Assembly (NCBI GenBank): GCA_011526375.1
Contig: WTIT01000040.1
Span: 1-36,969, forward strand
Direction: 5' to 3'
Source of the DNA: Methanobacteriota archaeon
Lineage (GTDB): Archaea; Thermoplasmatota; Poseidoniia; Poseidoniales; Poseidoniaceae
DNA: 36,969 nucleotides
Below the pieces are notes generated by a model. The model saw only the letters and a program-made list of their open reading frames with translations, searched no databases and had not been told where the DNA came from. Both the position numbers and the translations under genes were made by a program. Positions 1-8,734 of the stretch are shown here, in pieces. The first letter of the stretch is position 1, and every line of letters begins with the position of its first letter.

Positions 1-344
1 GCTTTGTGTTTGGTTGAACGGAACATGCGAGGTTTAGGATTGCCGCTTTGTTCTAACATTGTTACTCCACCGATTTCAGCAAATGAAAGGCCTATTGATT
101 GCCAACCATTAATCGCTTCTCCCTTTTTGTCCATACCTGCCGCTAAACCAAATGGGTGTTCATAATCAATGTCGAAGACATTAATTGGGAGTTTTTTTCT
201 GGATTTATAAATCATCGAAAGAAATGGTCTTGTAATAGGATTATTACCAAAAATTCTCAGTGACCTAACTGAGCGAGCATGAGCTTTTTCTGAATCCTGT
301 AAGGCAATAATGGGGCGGATAAACAGTCTAAACCCTAGCCCCAT
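1..344 (-). CDS. pyrD: Dihydroorotate dehydrogenase, class 2 (N-terminal part)
   Basis: The first 114 codons of a gene that runs off the left edge. It oxidises dihydroorotate to orotate in pyrimidine synthesis using FMN. The N-terminal stretch with DSEKAHARSVRSLR resembles the membrane-associating helix of class 2 enzymes (usual pattern DPEKAH). It is followed by the FMN-binding segment FGLAAGMDKKGE (residues about 65-76) and the EIGGVT...GNPKPRMFR block typical of class 2. Class 2 enzymes pass electrons to the quinone pool, which fits the menaquinone gene mqnC in this window. ATG at 344 is preceded by GAGG seven bases upstream, and an in-frame stop lies a little further upstream. It is divergent from the small unknown gene at 398. 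The C-terminal half, with the catalytic serine, is not in the window. Confidence 0.88.
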   Translation of the reverse strand, partial: MGLGFRLFIRPIIALQDSEKAHARSVRSLRIFGNNPITRPFLSMIYKSRKKLPINVFDIDYEHPFGLAAGMDKKGEAINGWQSIGLSFAEIGGVTMLEQSGNPKPRMFRSTKHK

Positions 345-397
345 GACTAAGCCTCTACAACGGTATCATTCAAGACTTACCCCTCATTGGCCCAATT

Positions 398-832
398 ATG
401 CAGATGAATCATCCACTATGGCCAGTGGTCAGAGAATCTGCTCGCAGAGTTGTCCGTATTGAAAAGATCATTATTCAAGCTCCGGAAGAATATTCAAATG
501 ATATCACACAACTGTGTAATTTGATTAGTGAAAAAATCCCGCAAAGAAGCACATTTCCATCACACGAGCACACTAACTGTGATGAAATTTGGATCTATGA
601 TAATACCAATGATGAACCATATCCCATAGCCTACATTGGCCTTTCCGAACCCGACAATAATGTTTGTTGGATTGAGCTAAAGATTGATCAAGGGTTTTTT
701 TCGATGCTGGAGTCTTGTGAGCAACTACTGAATGCAGGTTACCCTGGATGTGTTGGTTGTGATAATTCTCTACCAGAAGGTCGATGGAATGAAAAAACGT
801 TCAGACAAGAGAGGAAAAATCACTCGAATTAA
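398..832 (+). CDS. Hypothetical protein with possible metal-binding Cys/His
   Basis: I do not recognise this 144-residue protein. It has no signal peptide or membrane segment. Visible features are SHEHTNCDE (His56, His58, Cys61) and a CxxC in GYPGCVGCDN (Cys118, Cys121), which together could bind a metal. The middle (residues about 64-100) alternates hydrophobic and polar residues like a beta sheet. Start ATG 398 or ATG 404; no clear ribosome site, so it may be leaderless. It is divergent from pyrD (53-bp gap) and sits 91 bp before the topoisomerase gene in the same direction. Coding-like composition and the lack of any competing frame support a real gene; function unknown. Confidence 0.6.
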   Translation: MQMNHPLWPVVRESARRVVRIEKIIIQAPEEYSNDITQLCNLISEKIPQRSTFPSHEHTNCDEIWIYDNTNDEPYPIAYIGLSEPDNNVCWIELKIDQGFFSMLESCEQLLNAGYPGCVGCDNSLPEGRWNEKTFRQERKNHSN

Positions 833-849
833 TTTCAGTACAAATTTGC

Positions 850-869
850 CTAGATACTATAGTATCTAG
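850..869. promoter_or_regulatory. Perfect 20-bp palindrome upstream of topoisomerase gene
   Basis: The ten-base arm CTAGATACTA is followed directly by its exact reverse complement, giving a gapless dyad centred between 859 and 860. A second CTATAG core lies at 882-886 (centre about 24 bp downstream). It sits in the 91-bp gap before the start codon at 924. With no loop it is a poor RNA hairpin, so a protein-binding DNA site (operator) is more likely than a terminator. That role is inference. Confidence 0.5.
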
Positions 870-923
870 ATTAAATTAGGCTATAGAGAGGGTTCAAGTA
901 TCGTCGCCTGTGGCAGGTAAATC

Positions 924-3677
924 ATGGCAGTTGTCGTCATCGCTGAGAAGCCAAGTGTAGCAGAAGACATCGCCAAGGTTCTCGGCGTCACCAAGAAAAC
1001 TGAGACTCACTGGGAATCTGATGACCTAGTTATTACATGGGCAGTCGGACATTTGCTCGAGTTAAAGACACCAGAGGAATATGATGAAAGATTGAAGGAT
1101 TGGCGAAAAAGTGTGGAGTTATTGCCATTTATTCCTGAACAATTTGAACTTAAGCCAAATAGTGGCCGTGGAAGCAACAGAAAGCAGTTAACTGCAATAA
1201 AGAAATTAATTTCCACCAAATCGTGCACAGAAATTGTCAACGCTTGTGACGCCGCAAGAGAAGGTGAACTAATTTTTAGGCGAATAATAGAGTTCTCGAA
1301 GTCAAAGGTCCCAATGACTAGAATGTGGTTGCAATCGATGACTCCTGATTCAATTATGAGAGCATATGACGGTAGGCAAGATTCAAGCGTTTATAGTATG
1401 CTTAGAGACGCCGCTGTGAGTCGAGCAGAAGCAGATTGGATCATCGGAATGAACGGTTCTAGAATAGCCTCTACATTCCTAAGAACCGGAAGAAATGATG
1501 GAACTTCGATGTCACTTGGCAGAGTGCAAACCGCTACATTGGCGCTCATCGTTGATAAGGAATTAGAGATTTTAGGACACAAAGCCGAACCGTTTTGGGA
1601 ACTTGAAGTAGATTTCAAATCAGGTAATAGCGAGTGGAGTGCTCGTTGGGAGCGTCGAGATAACGTAGAGGACAAGGATAATCCCCTAACAAAAGCTCAC
1701 AGAATTACTCAGCCAACTGAGAAAGAAGCGATAGAGAAAGTGCTCGCTTCTAAAGGTGAATTCCTAACCAAGCAGACTCATCGTGACTCTAAAGAAAATC
1801 CTCCATTAAATTACGACTTGACATCACTACAAAGAGAAGCCAACAGTATGTGGTCATGGACGTCAAAGAGGACTTTGTCGGTTGCTCAGCAACTATATGA
1901 CACTCACAAACTAACTACCTATCCACGTACTGATTCTAGATATTTACCGGAAGATATGATTGAAACAATTGGCAAAACCATTGCCCAGTTAGGTGCGCAA
2001 GAGAAATTACAACCTCACAGTCAAAGACTAAAGGAAAATGGCCTACAAAATGTTAGCAGAAATTTCAATGATAGCAAAGTGTCTGACCACTATGCAATTA
2101 TTCCAACCGGTAAACTTCCACAAGGCAACTTAACTGGAGATGCAGCGAAATTGTATGATTTAATTTGCCGCCAGTTTTTAGCGTCTTTCCATCCTGTTGC
2201 CATTTGGGACGTTCAAACAAGGACCACTACTAAAGAAAATCATGATTTCGTGAAAGAAGTTAGAGTACTAAAAGAGGCTGGTTGGAGGGAAGTTAAACCG
2301 AAGAGTAACAGTATACCACAAAAGTGGAATAAACTACCAAGCAATCCAGCCCCTACTGAAGCGCTCGAGCACAGATTTAGGGAAGAATTGACCAAACCAA
2401 CCAACCGATTGAAAGAAGCAAAATTACTCTCATTGATGGAACATGCTGGTAGAAGTATTGATGATGAAGCCATGGCTGAAGCAATGAAAGGCAAGGGTTT
2501 GGGAACACCTGCGACAAGAGCAGACACAATTGAAAAATTGATTGCAAGAAATTTCATTCAAAGGGCCAGATCAGGGAGTTTACGTGCAACTCCTGGTGGA
2601 ATCAAATTGATTGAATTATTAAGAGCAATACCCGTTGAATGGATTACTTCCCCAGAACTTACAGGCGATATGGAAGCGAAATTATCATCGGTTCAAAATG
2701 GTGATTTTTCAAGGGAAGAATATATGAAAATTATTTTTGACAAGGCAGAAGAGATGGTTGATCGTATAAAGAACCATGACCGCACGCAATTATTCAAGAA
2801 CAAAAACGCAATTGGCTGCTGTCCAAAATGCGAAGAGCCCCTATCAGAGACTGTTCTTTCCTATATCTGCCCAAAAAATGAAGGAAAAGGAAACGGTTGT
2901 GATTTCGTATTTTGGAAGAATACTAGTGGTAGGTGGTTCGATAGAACAACTGCTGCAAGACTATTGAATCAAAAGGAATTGACTGATTTACACGGATTCT
3001 TTAATCGAAATGGTGAACCGTATGTTGCCAGTGTCAAAATAACTGAGAGTGGAGCAGTTGAATTCTTGGGCGGTGGTGAATCAACCTCATCTAGTGATGA
3101 CGATGAATTATGTGATTGCCCTGTCTGTTCAAGGGGAACAATAAGAAAAAATGCAACAATGTTTGCCTGTGATAATCAAGAATGTAAGTTTAGAGGACTT
3201 TCTCAAGAAATGTGTAAGCGAAATATAACCGCAGATGAAGCAAAAATAATCTTTGTCGAGGGTAAATCAAAACTGCTAGATGATTTCATTTCGAAAAAAG
3301 GTAGACCATTTAGTGCATATCTGAAATTAGATGGTAATAGAGTGAAATTCGAGTTCCCTCCTAGAAAAGCGGCTGCCGGTGCTAAAGAGTTCCCAGTAGT
3401 TGCTGGTGTTGTAGCGATATGTCCAAAAACCAAAGAAGAGATTATTGAAACCCCTACTTTCTATCAACCAGCGAATGATGGTTCAGATTGTAAGATTCAA
3501 ATCGCCAGAGAGATGTCATCTAGGGAGATAACTAGAGACGAAGCTAAAACCCTAATCGAGAAGGGTGAAATCGGTCCATTTGATGATTTTGTTTCAAAGA
3601 AAACTGGCAATAATTTCACCTCAATCTTATATTTGAAGAAAAATCAAGCGGTTGGTTATAAATTTGCCAAAAAGTAA
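924..3677 (+). CDS. topB: DNA topoisomerase III-like, type IA
   Basis: A 917-residue type IA topoisomerase, which relaxes or decatenates DNA through a 5'-phosphotyrosine intermediate. The N-terminal TOPRIM domain shows VIAEKPSVA (Glu8) and DAAREGE (Asp109, Glu113, Glu115); the second Asp of the usual DxDxE is Ala, as in the Bacillus-like TopB group. The catalytic tyrosine is in LTTYPRTDSRYLP (Tyr333). The domain around LMEHAGRSIDDEAMAEAMKGKGLGTPATRA is the expected central region. After about residue 630 come two four-cysteine zinc modules (about 631-661 and 730-757), alternating with three copies of a short repeat (LNQKELTDLHGFF..., DDFISKKGRPFSAYLKL, DDFVSKKTGNNFTSILYLKK) like those at the C-termini of bacterial topoisomerases I/III. 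ATG 924 has AGGT eight bases upstream. Bacterial-type architecture suggests old transfer from bacteria. Confidence 0.93.
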   Translation: MAVVVIAEKPSVAEDIAKVLGVTKKTETHWESDDLVITWAVGHLLELKTPEEYDERLKDWRKSVELLPFIPEQFELKPNSGRGSNRKQLTAIKKLISTKSCTEIVNACDAAREGELIFRRIIEFSKSKVPMTRMWLQSMTPDSIMRAYDGRQDSSVYSMLRDAAVSRAEADWIIGMNGSRIASTFLRTGRNDGTSMSLGRVQTATLALIVDKELEILGHKAEPFWELEVDFKSGNSEWSARWERRDNVEDKDNPLTKAHRITQPTEKEAIEKVLASKGEFLTKQTHRDSKENPPLNYDLTSLQREANSMWSWTSKRTLSVAQQLYDTHKLTTYPRTDSRYLPEDMIETIGKTIAQLGAQEKLQPHSQRLKENGLQNVSRNFNDSKVSDHYAIIPTGKLPQGNLTGDAAKLYDLICRQFLASFHPVAIWDVQTRTTTKENHDFVKEVRVLKEAGWREVKPKSNSIPQKWNKLPSNPAPTEALEHRFREELTKPTNRLKEAKLLSLMEHAGRSIDDEAMAEAMKGKGLGTPATRADTIEKLIARNFIQRARSGSLRATPGGIKLIELLRAIPVEWITSPELTGDMEAKLSSVQNGDFSREEYMKIIFDKAEEMVDRIKNHDRTQLFKNKNAIGCCPKCEEPLSETVLSYICPKNEGKGNGCDFVFWKNTSGRWFDRTTAARLLNQKELTDLHGFFNRNGEPYVASVKITESGAVEFLGGGESTSSSDDDELCDCPVCSRGTIRKNATMFACDNQECKFRGLSQEMCKRNITADEAKIIFVEGKSKLLDDFISKKGRPFSAYLKLDGNRVKFEFPPRKAAAGAKEFPVVAGVVAICPKTKEEIIETPTFYQPANDGSDCKIQIAREMSSREITRDEAKTLIEKGEIGPFDDFVSKKTGNNFTSILYLKKNQAVGYKFAKK

Positions 3678-3733
3678 CCGATTGAACACATTGTTAACAT
3701 AACAATAAAACCACTCGATACTAGGACACCCAC

Positions 3734-4960
3734 ATGGACGACCATCCTCCATCACATGATTGGGATGTTATCATAGTTGGAGCAGGTCCTGTCGGAGGAC
3801 ACACGGCCAATTTACTAACCAAACGGGGCCAAAGAGTATTGTTGCTAGAAGAACACAATGAAATTGGCAGACCCTTCCAATGTGCGGGTCTAGTAACTCC
3901 AAATGCTATGAAACAAGTCAACTTGTATGATACAATTCTCGAGGAAGTTGATGGAGCACTGATTCACGGGCCATCTGGAACATTAGTTCCTGTTGGGACA
4001 GGTGGAACAGTTAGAACATATGTGGTCTGTAGGAAGTTGTTTGATGAGGCTGTTGTCAAACAATCAATGGTATCGGGTGCAACTTTATGGTTAAACTCCA
4101 AGCCAATCAGCGCAGAAACAGTAGATGATAGAGTTAATCTAACTGTCAGCAGGGATGGTCAAGAGGTTCAGATTAGCACAAAATTACTTGTTGGATGTGA
4201 TGGCGCTCATTCTTGGACTCGAAGATATTTCAAGATGGGTCGGCCTAAGGAATTAATGATCGGATTCCAGACAGAGGTTGTTGGATATAACAATAGAAAA
4301 CGATGGTTAGAGATGTACTCCGGTTCAGAGATTGCTCCCGGTTTTTTTGCGTGGGTAATCCCTTCTGGCAATGGCAGTTGTAGAATTGGCTTATGGTCTA
4401 CTGCCGACAGATTAGAAGGTAGAAGTATAGAAGAGTGTTATCACAACTTATTGAACCATCCACTTTGGAATGATAGATTTAGTGACATACGTGAGACAGC
4501 AAGATATTGTGGTCCAGTACCTAGCGGGATGGTGAAAAAAGCCTACAAAAACAGAGTGTTGTTGATCGGTGATGCTGCTGGTATGGCCAAGCCAACAACT
4601 GGAGGAGGAATAGGTCCTGGATTCGAGCAAATCAATGGTATTGTCGATAAATTATCAATAGCGATTGATAAAAATACGCTCAGTGAGGAACACTTGAAAA
4701 ACATAGCTAAATCTCATTTTGAGAAAATGCGCAAGGAGCAAAACCGTGCTCGATCGCTTAGAAATCTATTGGTTAGCGATTGTGAAGACGAGGAATTAGA
4801 TAGAAATTTTGAACAATTTGCTAAGCCAGAAATTATCAAACTAATCAATCAAGTAGGAGATATAGAAAAACCAGTTCCGCTCGGTCTAGCATTAATAAGA
4901 AAAGTACCTGCGTTTAGAAAATTAGCACTCAAGGCAGGAATGAAATTGATTTTTAGCTGA
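3734..4960 (+). CDS. Geranylgeranyl reductase family FAD oxidoreductase
   Basis: A 408-residue flavoprotein of the geranylgeranyl reductase (GGR) family, which saturates the double bonds of isoprenoid chains in archaeal membrane lipids and, in some members, of quinone tails. The FAD-binding Rossmann motif is GAGPVGG (residues 16-22) followed by an acidic strand end (LLLEEH). The second motif LVGCDGAHSWTRR is about residues 153-165. The family's third FAD motif RVLLIGDAAGMAKPTTGGG is about 273-291. The FFAWVIPSGNGSCRIGL block matches the substrate-side sheet. No membrane segment. Start ATG 3734 has AGGA nearby; it lies 56 bp after the topoisomerase gene and 9 bp before the next gene, so the last two probably share a transcript. 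The exact substrate (archaeol precursor or menaquinone) cannot be told from sequence. Confidence 0.88.
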   Translation: MDDHPPSHDWDVIIVGAGPVGGHTANLLTKRGQRVLLLEEHNEIGRPFQCAGLVTPNAMKQVNLYDTILEEVDGALIHGPSGTLVPVGTGGTVRTYVVCRKLFDEAVVKQSMVSGATLWLNSKPISAETVDDRVNLTVSRDGQEVQISTKLLVGCDGAHSWTRRYFKMGRPKELMIGFQTEVVGYNNRKRWLEMYSGSEIAPGFFAWVIPSGNGSCRIGLWSTADRLEGRSIEECYHNLLNHPLWNDRFSDIRETARYCGPVPSGMVKKAYKNRVLLIGDAAGMAKPTTGGGIGPGFEQINGIVDKLSIAIDKNTLSEEHLKNIAKSHFEKMRKEQNRARSLRNLLVSDCEDEELDRNFEQFAKPEIIKLINQVGDIEKPVPLGLALIRKVPAFRKLALKAGMKLIFS

Positions 4961-4969
4961 GGGAGATAC

Positions 4970-6124
4970 ATGGGCAAACTTGTGCTAGAAGAGAGGATAA
5001 AATATCCACCATTCGAAAGCTATCGATTTAAGCCTGAATTGTTGCCAATTGCCATAAAAAAGACTGAGATAGAGCACAACGTTACCGAAAGTGAAGCATA
5101 TCAAACAATTAGAAACTTGCCGCCACCATTTAGAATCGGTAGTAAAGCTTCATGGTTGGTAGAAAGGCGCTATACCCTTGATGATGAAACACTGAAACTG
5201 GATAAAGAACATGCACAAGAAATGCTTGAGGCAGTCCCCGAAGATTCTATTGTTGATAAACAGAGAAATGGATGGTACTTAACACCAAATATAATTCACA
5301 AACAGGCAAGAAAGATTATGAATTTCTCAGTATCAATTTTGTTAATTGCCTTGACTTACTTATTTTTAGAACCTGTAATAAGCTACTTCGGCGTTCCTAG
5401 TGTAGGGACTGGGCGAGTTAGGTTTGGGTTGTTAGATTATCCATTATTAGCAGTTATTGTTGTACCAATTTTATTTGTACCAATTTTCATGAGAGTCGGA
5501 GCCAACTTCTCTGATTTGGTAAAACAAAGGAGGTTCTTGAGGTCGCAACCAAAGGCCCCTAATATCAAATTCCATAGCGATACTACATCTGGAGGAGACT
5601 TGATTGCTACAATTAATTTCCCAGAAACTAAAGAAAATTGGCAAGGTATGTCTGTGCTTTGGAGAGTTGGAGTTCTTCCACCAAGTAGGAAAGCACTGAT
5701 GGAAACCTTAGGTCGTAAAGAAAATACTCAACCAGCCCCTGGTTTAACTACAGAATTGCCTCATCATTGGAGTGTCGATTTAGATGATGGGACTGGTGGA
5801 GGAGAAGATTCTCCGATGCAAACCACAGATATCAAAGGAGGTCTATTTTTGAGACCGATGCGAATAATGCAACAATCAGAGATCGTCAATGTGGCATCTG
5901 ATAGAACTGTTATTCCGCCACCAAAAGGAGATTGGCCGGGTACTATTTTTTCCCCACTAATCAGAATACATTGGGAAATGGTGATAATTATTGAACGTGA
6001 AAATCTCCCGGAACTATTGTGGGTCCAGCCTCTTAAAGTCAAGCACCCGGCGTTGTTTTGTGTCACTGATGCTATTGTTAACTCAGGTAGAACGGAAACA
6101 AATCATCCCTTGTCACTATCTTGA
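4970..6124 (+). CDS. Unknown membrane protein with two helices and large C-terminal domain
   Basis: I do not recognise this 384-residue protein. The first 115 residues are soluble and charged. Two membrane helices follow (about 119-139 and 155-175), with a short linker. A 200-residue C-terminal domain looks beta-rich (ATINFPETKENWQGMSVLWRV near its start, IRIHWEMVIIIERENLPELLW near its end); the latter resembles the last strands of an immunoglobulin- or arrestin-like sandwich, but this is weak. ATG 4970 has a good ribosome site (GGGAG, 4 bases before ATG). The 9-bp gap after the geranylgeranyl reductase suggests co-transcription. The gene ends 1 bp from the convergent mqnC. Confidence 0.75.
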   Translation: MGKLVLEERIKYPPFESYRFKPELLPIAIKKTEIEHNVTESEAYQTIRNLPPPFRIGSKASWLVERRYTLDDETLKLDKEHAQEMLEAVPEDSIVDKQRNGWYLTPNIIHKQARKIMNFSVSILLIALTYLFLEPVISYFGVPSVGTGRVRFGLLDYPLLAVIVVPILFVPIFMRVGANFSDLVKQRRFLRSQPKAPNIKFHSDTTSGGDLIATINFPETKENWQGMSVLWRVGVLPPSRKALMETLGRKENTQPAPGLTTELPHHWSVDLDDGTGGGEDSPMQTTDIKGGLFLRPMRIMQQSEIVNVASDRTVIPPPKGDWPGTIFSPLIRIHWEMVIIIERENLPELLWVQPLKVKHPALFCVTDAIVNSGRTETNHPLSLS

Positions 6125-6125
6125 A

Positions 6126-7310
6126 TTAGTATTGCCTCGGTACCGGAGCCACTAACTCATTTTTCAAATCACTAAAGATTTCTGTTGCAAGTGCATTATA
6201 ATCACTATCACGCTTTGATGGTACAAATCCGGCTCTAATAATTGTATTTTGCAATTCAACTTCAGAGGCAGAAATCTTACTTGTACCAGATGCGGAAACA
6301 ACATTTTCTTCCATCATTGTCGAGCCTGCATCATTAGCACCAGATAATAATGCCATTTGAGCAACGCCAAGTCCCATTGTCGGCCATGAGGCTTGAATAC
6401 TAGATATGTTATCAAAGAAAAGCCTTGATACTGCAAGATGGCGAATATACTCGGTTGGTCCTGCACCTAAGACATATTTATTTTGACCACGGTTTCGTTT
6501 CCCAAATGAATTAGTCTCAAGTTGCACTGGCCATGCAATAAATGATGTAAAGCCATTATTGTATTTATTTTTAGAAGAATCTTGTAAGTCGCGTATTTTA
6601 GCCATATGTTCGACCCTTTGCCTCAGAGTTTCTCCGAAACCAAATACGTTTGTTGCGCTAGTAGTTAATCCAAGGGATTGTGCCTCTTCCATAACTCTTA
6701 ACCAATTATCTGGACTACCTTTCTTGGGCGAGATATCGCTTCGTACTTCATCAACTAACATCTCTGCACCACCGCCAGGAAGGCCATGTAAACCAGCAGT
6801 TTTCAATTGACTTAGCACATCGATCGTGCTCATTCCCGAGACCTCGGCTATCCCTTCGATCTCAATGGGACTGAAACAATCCAAATCAATAGATGGATGT
6901 TCACTTACTAGATATTTGATGAGGTTGATGTACCAAGAGAATTCTAATTCTGGGTTCACACCACCCTGCATCAAAATTCTCGAGCCACCTATTGCTTCAA
7001 GTTCCCTGATTCTTTTTGAAATTTCTTCATATGTTTGTGTATAGGTTTCTTCATGCCCTGGGGGTCGATAAAATGAGCAAAACTGACAGTTTATTGTACA
7101 GACATTGGTATAATTTACATTTCTATCGACCAAATATGTCACATTTCCGTCGGGGTGTATTTTTCTTCTGCGCAGATCTGCTGCAATAGTTAAATCATGT
7201 AGTGGTGCATTTTCATAGAGTTCAGTTGCTTCATCAATTGACAATCTTAGAGATTCTGAATTTTCTATTGACCAGCCTTGCTGTCGCTGGAGTATAGATT
7301 GCCAATCCAT
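6126..7310 (-). CDS. mqnC: Dehypoxanthine futalosine cyclase (radical SAM)
   Basis: MqnC makes the cyclic spiro intermediate in the futalosine route to menaquinone. The radical SAM cluster is CTINCQFC (Cys71, 75, 78), spaced CxxxCxxC. The family blocks RNVNYTNVC, ILMQGGVNPELEFSWY, AGLHGLPGGGAEMLVDEVR, FTSFIAWPVQLETN, SSIQASWPTMG and GANDAGSTMMEENVVSASG follow in order. The GSTMMEENVVSA form favours MqnC over the related F420 enzyme CofH and over MqnE. Start: an upstream in-frame GTG at 7319 is possible, but ATG 7310 has AGGTG six bases before it, so I choose 7310. The gene follows pepP with at most 9 bp between them, so they are probably co-transcribed. No other mqn gene is in the window. Confidence 0.9.
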   Translation of the reverse strand: MDWQSILQRQQGWSIENSESLRLSIDEATELYENAPLHDLTIAADLRRRKIHPDGNVTYLVDRNVNYTNVCTINCQFCSFYRPPGHEETYTQTYEEISKRIRELEAIGGSRILMQGGVNPELEFSWYINLIKYLVSEHPSIDLDCFSPIEIEGIAEVSGMSTIDVLSQLKTAGLHGLPGGGAEMLVDEVRSDISPKKGSPDNWLRVMEEAQSLGLTTSATNVFGFGETLRQRVEHMAKIRDLQDSSKNKYNNGFTSFIAWPVQLETNSFGKRNRGQNKYVLGAGPTEYIRHLAVSRLFFDNISSIQASWPTMGLGVAQMALLSGANDAGSTMMEENVVSASGTSKISASEVELQNTIIRAGFVPSKRDSDYNALATEIFSDLKNELVAPVPRQY

Positions 7311-7319
7311 TACAAGCAC

Positions 7320-8693
7320 CTACTTGTCAGAGCCAACAATTGATTCTATTTCAGCGATTGTTTTTGGACACATATCTGTTAGTACGACAGGGCCATCTTT
7401 AGTAACGAGAATATCATCTTCAATTCTGATTCCAATATTGGCGTATTTTTCTGGACATTCTACATCTGGCCGCCAAGCTCCAAAATATAATCCGGGCTCA
7501 ATTGTCAAACACATGCCACTTTCAAGTAATCTTGGTTCCCCGTTCGGCAGGTAGACACCAACATCATGGACATCAAGACCAATCCAATGGCTTGTATTGT
7601 GCATATACCAATCTTTCAATTGCCCATCTGTCATGTCCAGAGAATCTTCTAGACTTTGTGTAATGACTCCTAATTTGATTAAACCTTCTGCTAATACTTT
7701 TCGAGCTGCTTCATGAGGTGCATTGTATGGATTACCGACGACACACTCATCGATTGCTGCAATTTGTGCATCTAAGACAATTTGATAAATTTCTTTTTGG
7801 GCGTCGGTAAATTGACCGTTATTCGGCCATGATCTTGTTATATCAGCCGCATATCCTCTGAATTCTGCACCTGCATCTATCAGTACAACATCACCATCTT
7901 TGCAGTAATCTTCGTTTTGCTTGTAGTGTAAAATTGTTGCATTTTCTCCACTACCAACAATAGATGGATATGACCATCCTGAAGTTCCTGCATACCTAAA
8001 AAATCCCTCGATAAGTGATTGCAACTGATTTTCCTTTGCATTGTTGCCACCCCCGTGTTTCATGGCAGCGATATGAGCGAGACTAGAGACATCAGATGCA
8101 AACTTCATTTGAGCAATTTCTGAGTCTGATTTAATCAAACGCATTTCTGCAATCAAATTACTTGGATCTTCGATTGAAATTGGACCTGTTCCGTACCTTT
8201 GTCTTGCCCGGTCTCGCTTTTTTATCGCTTTCACAACTAACTCATCGACCTCTGGCATGATACCCATCCTATGCATGATTTTTGATGATTGAGCAATAAA
8301 ATCTGCTAACTTTGCTTGTAATTCATCTACAGAATGAGCATAATCAACTGGCCAGTTTTCTACTGCCCCCTCGACTCCGGGCCTTCTACCTTCCCAAATT
8401 TCTTTGAGTGTATCTTTGGGTTGTACAAACAGATGTGTTTCCCACTTGCCGTTGATATTTAGCGAACACATAACTGCATCTGGCTCTGTCCAGCCTGATA
8501 GGTAAAGTAGGTTACTTTGAGTTCTATATGGGTGATGTACATCATTTGAATGGATAGTTTCAGGAGAAGCACACAAGATTAGCAAATCTCCGTTGTCAAA
8601 TTTACTGAACAACGCCCTTTGCCTATCGTTAATCTCTGCATTAGAAACTGGTTCTGGCATATCCCCTAACTGAGTAAACATCTCTGCAAACAT
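7320..8693 (-). CDS. pepP: Xaa-Pro aminopeptidase (M24B metallopeptidase)
   Basis: A 457-residue cytosolic aminopeptidase P, which removes N-terminal residues ahead of proline. The N-terminal half is the AMP_N (creatinase-like) domain, with DVHHPYRTQSNLLYLSG about residues 51-67. The C-terminal pita-bread domain carries all five metal ligands: Asp273 and Asp284 (LIDAGAEFRGYAADITRSW), His369 (HNTSHWIGLDVHD), Glu399 (CLTIEPGLY) and Glu425 (GIRIEDDILVT). Length is normal for the family. It starts with ATG 8693, 41 bp after the surface-protein pair, and its stop touches the ribosome site of mqnC. With the secreted proteins upstream it may simply be read through on one transcript; a functional link is not visible. 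Confidence 0.93.
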   Translation of the reverse strand: MFAEMFTQLGDMPEPVSNAEINDRQRALFSKFDNGDLLILCASPETIHSNDVHHPYRTQSNLLYLSGWTEPDAVMCSLNINGKWETHLFVQPKDTLKEIWEGRRPGVEGAVENWPVDYAHSVDELQAKLADFIAQSSKIMHRMGIMPEVDELVVKAIKKRDRARQRYGTGPISIEDPSNLIAEMRLIKSDSEIAQMKFASDVSSLAHIAAMKHGGGNNAKENQLQSLIEGFFRYAGTSGWSYPSIVGSGENATILHYKQNEDYCKDGDVVLIDAGAEFRGYAADITRSWPNNGQFTDAQKEIYQIVLDAQIAAIDECVVGNPYNAPHEAARKVLAEGLIKLGVITQSLEDSLDMTDGQLKDWYMHNTSHWIGLDVHDVGVYLPNGEPRLLESGMCLTIEPGLYFGAWRPDVECPEKYANIGIRIEDDILVTKDGPVVLTDMCPKTIAEIESIVGSDK

Positions 8694-8734
8694 GATTATT
8701 CCACCTGTTTTATACTATTCAAACCTTGGTAAGT

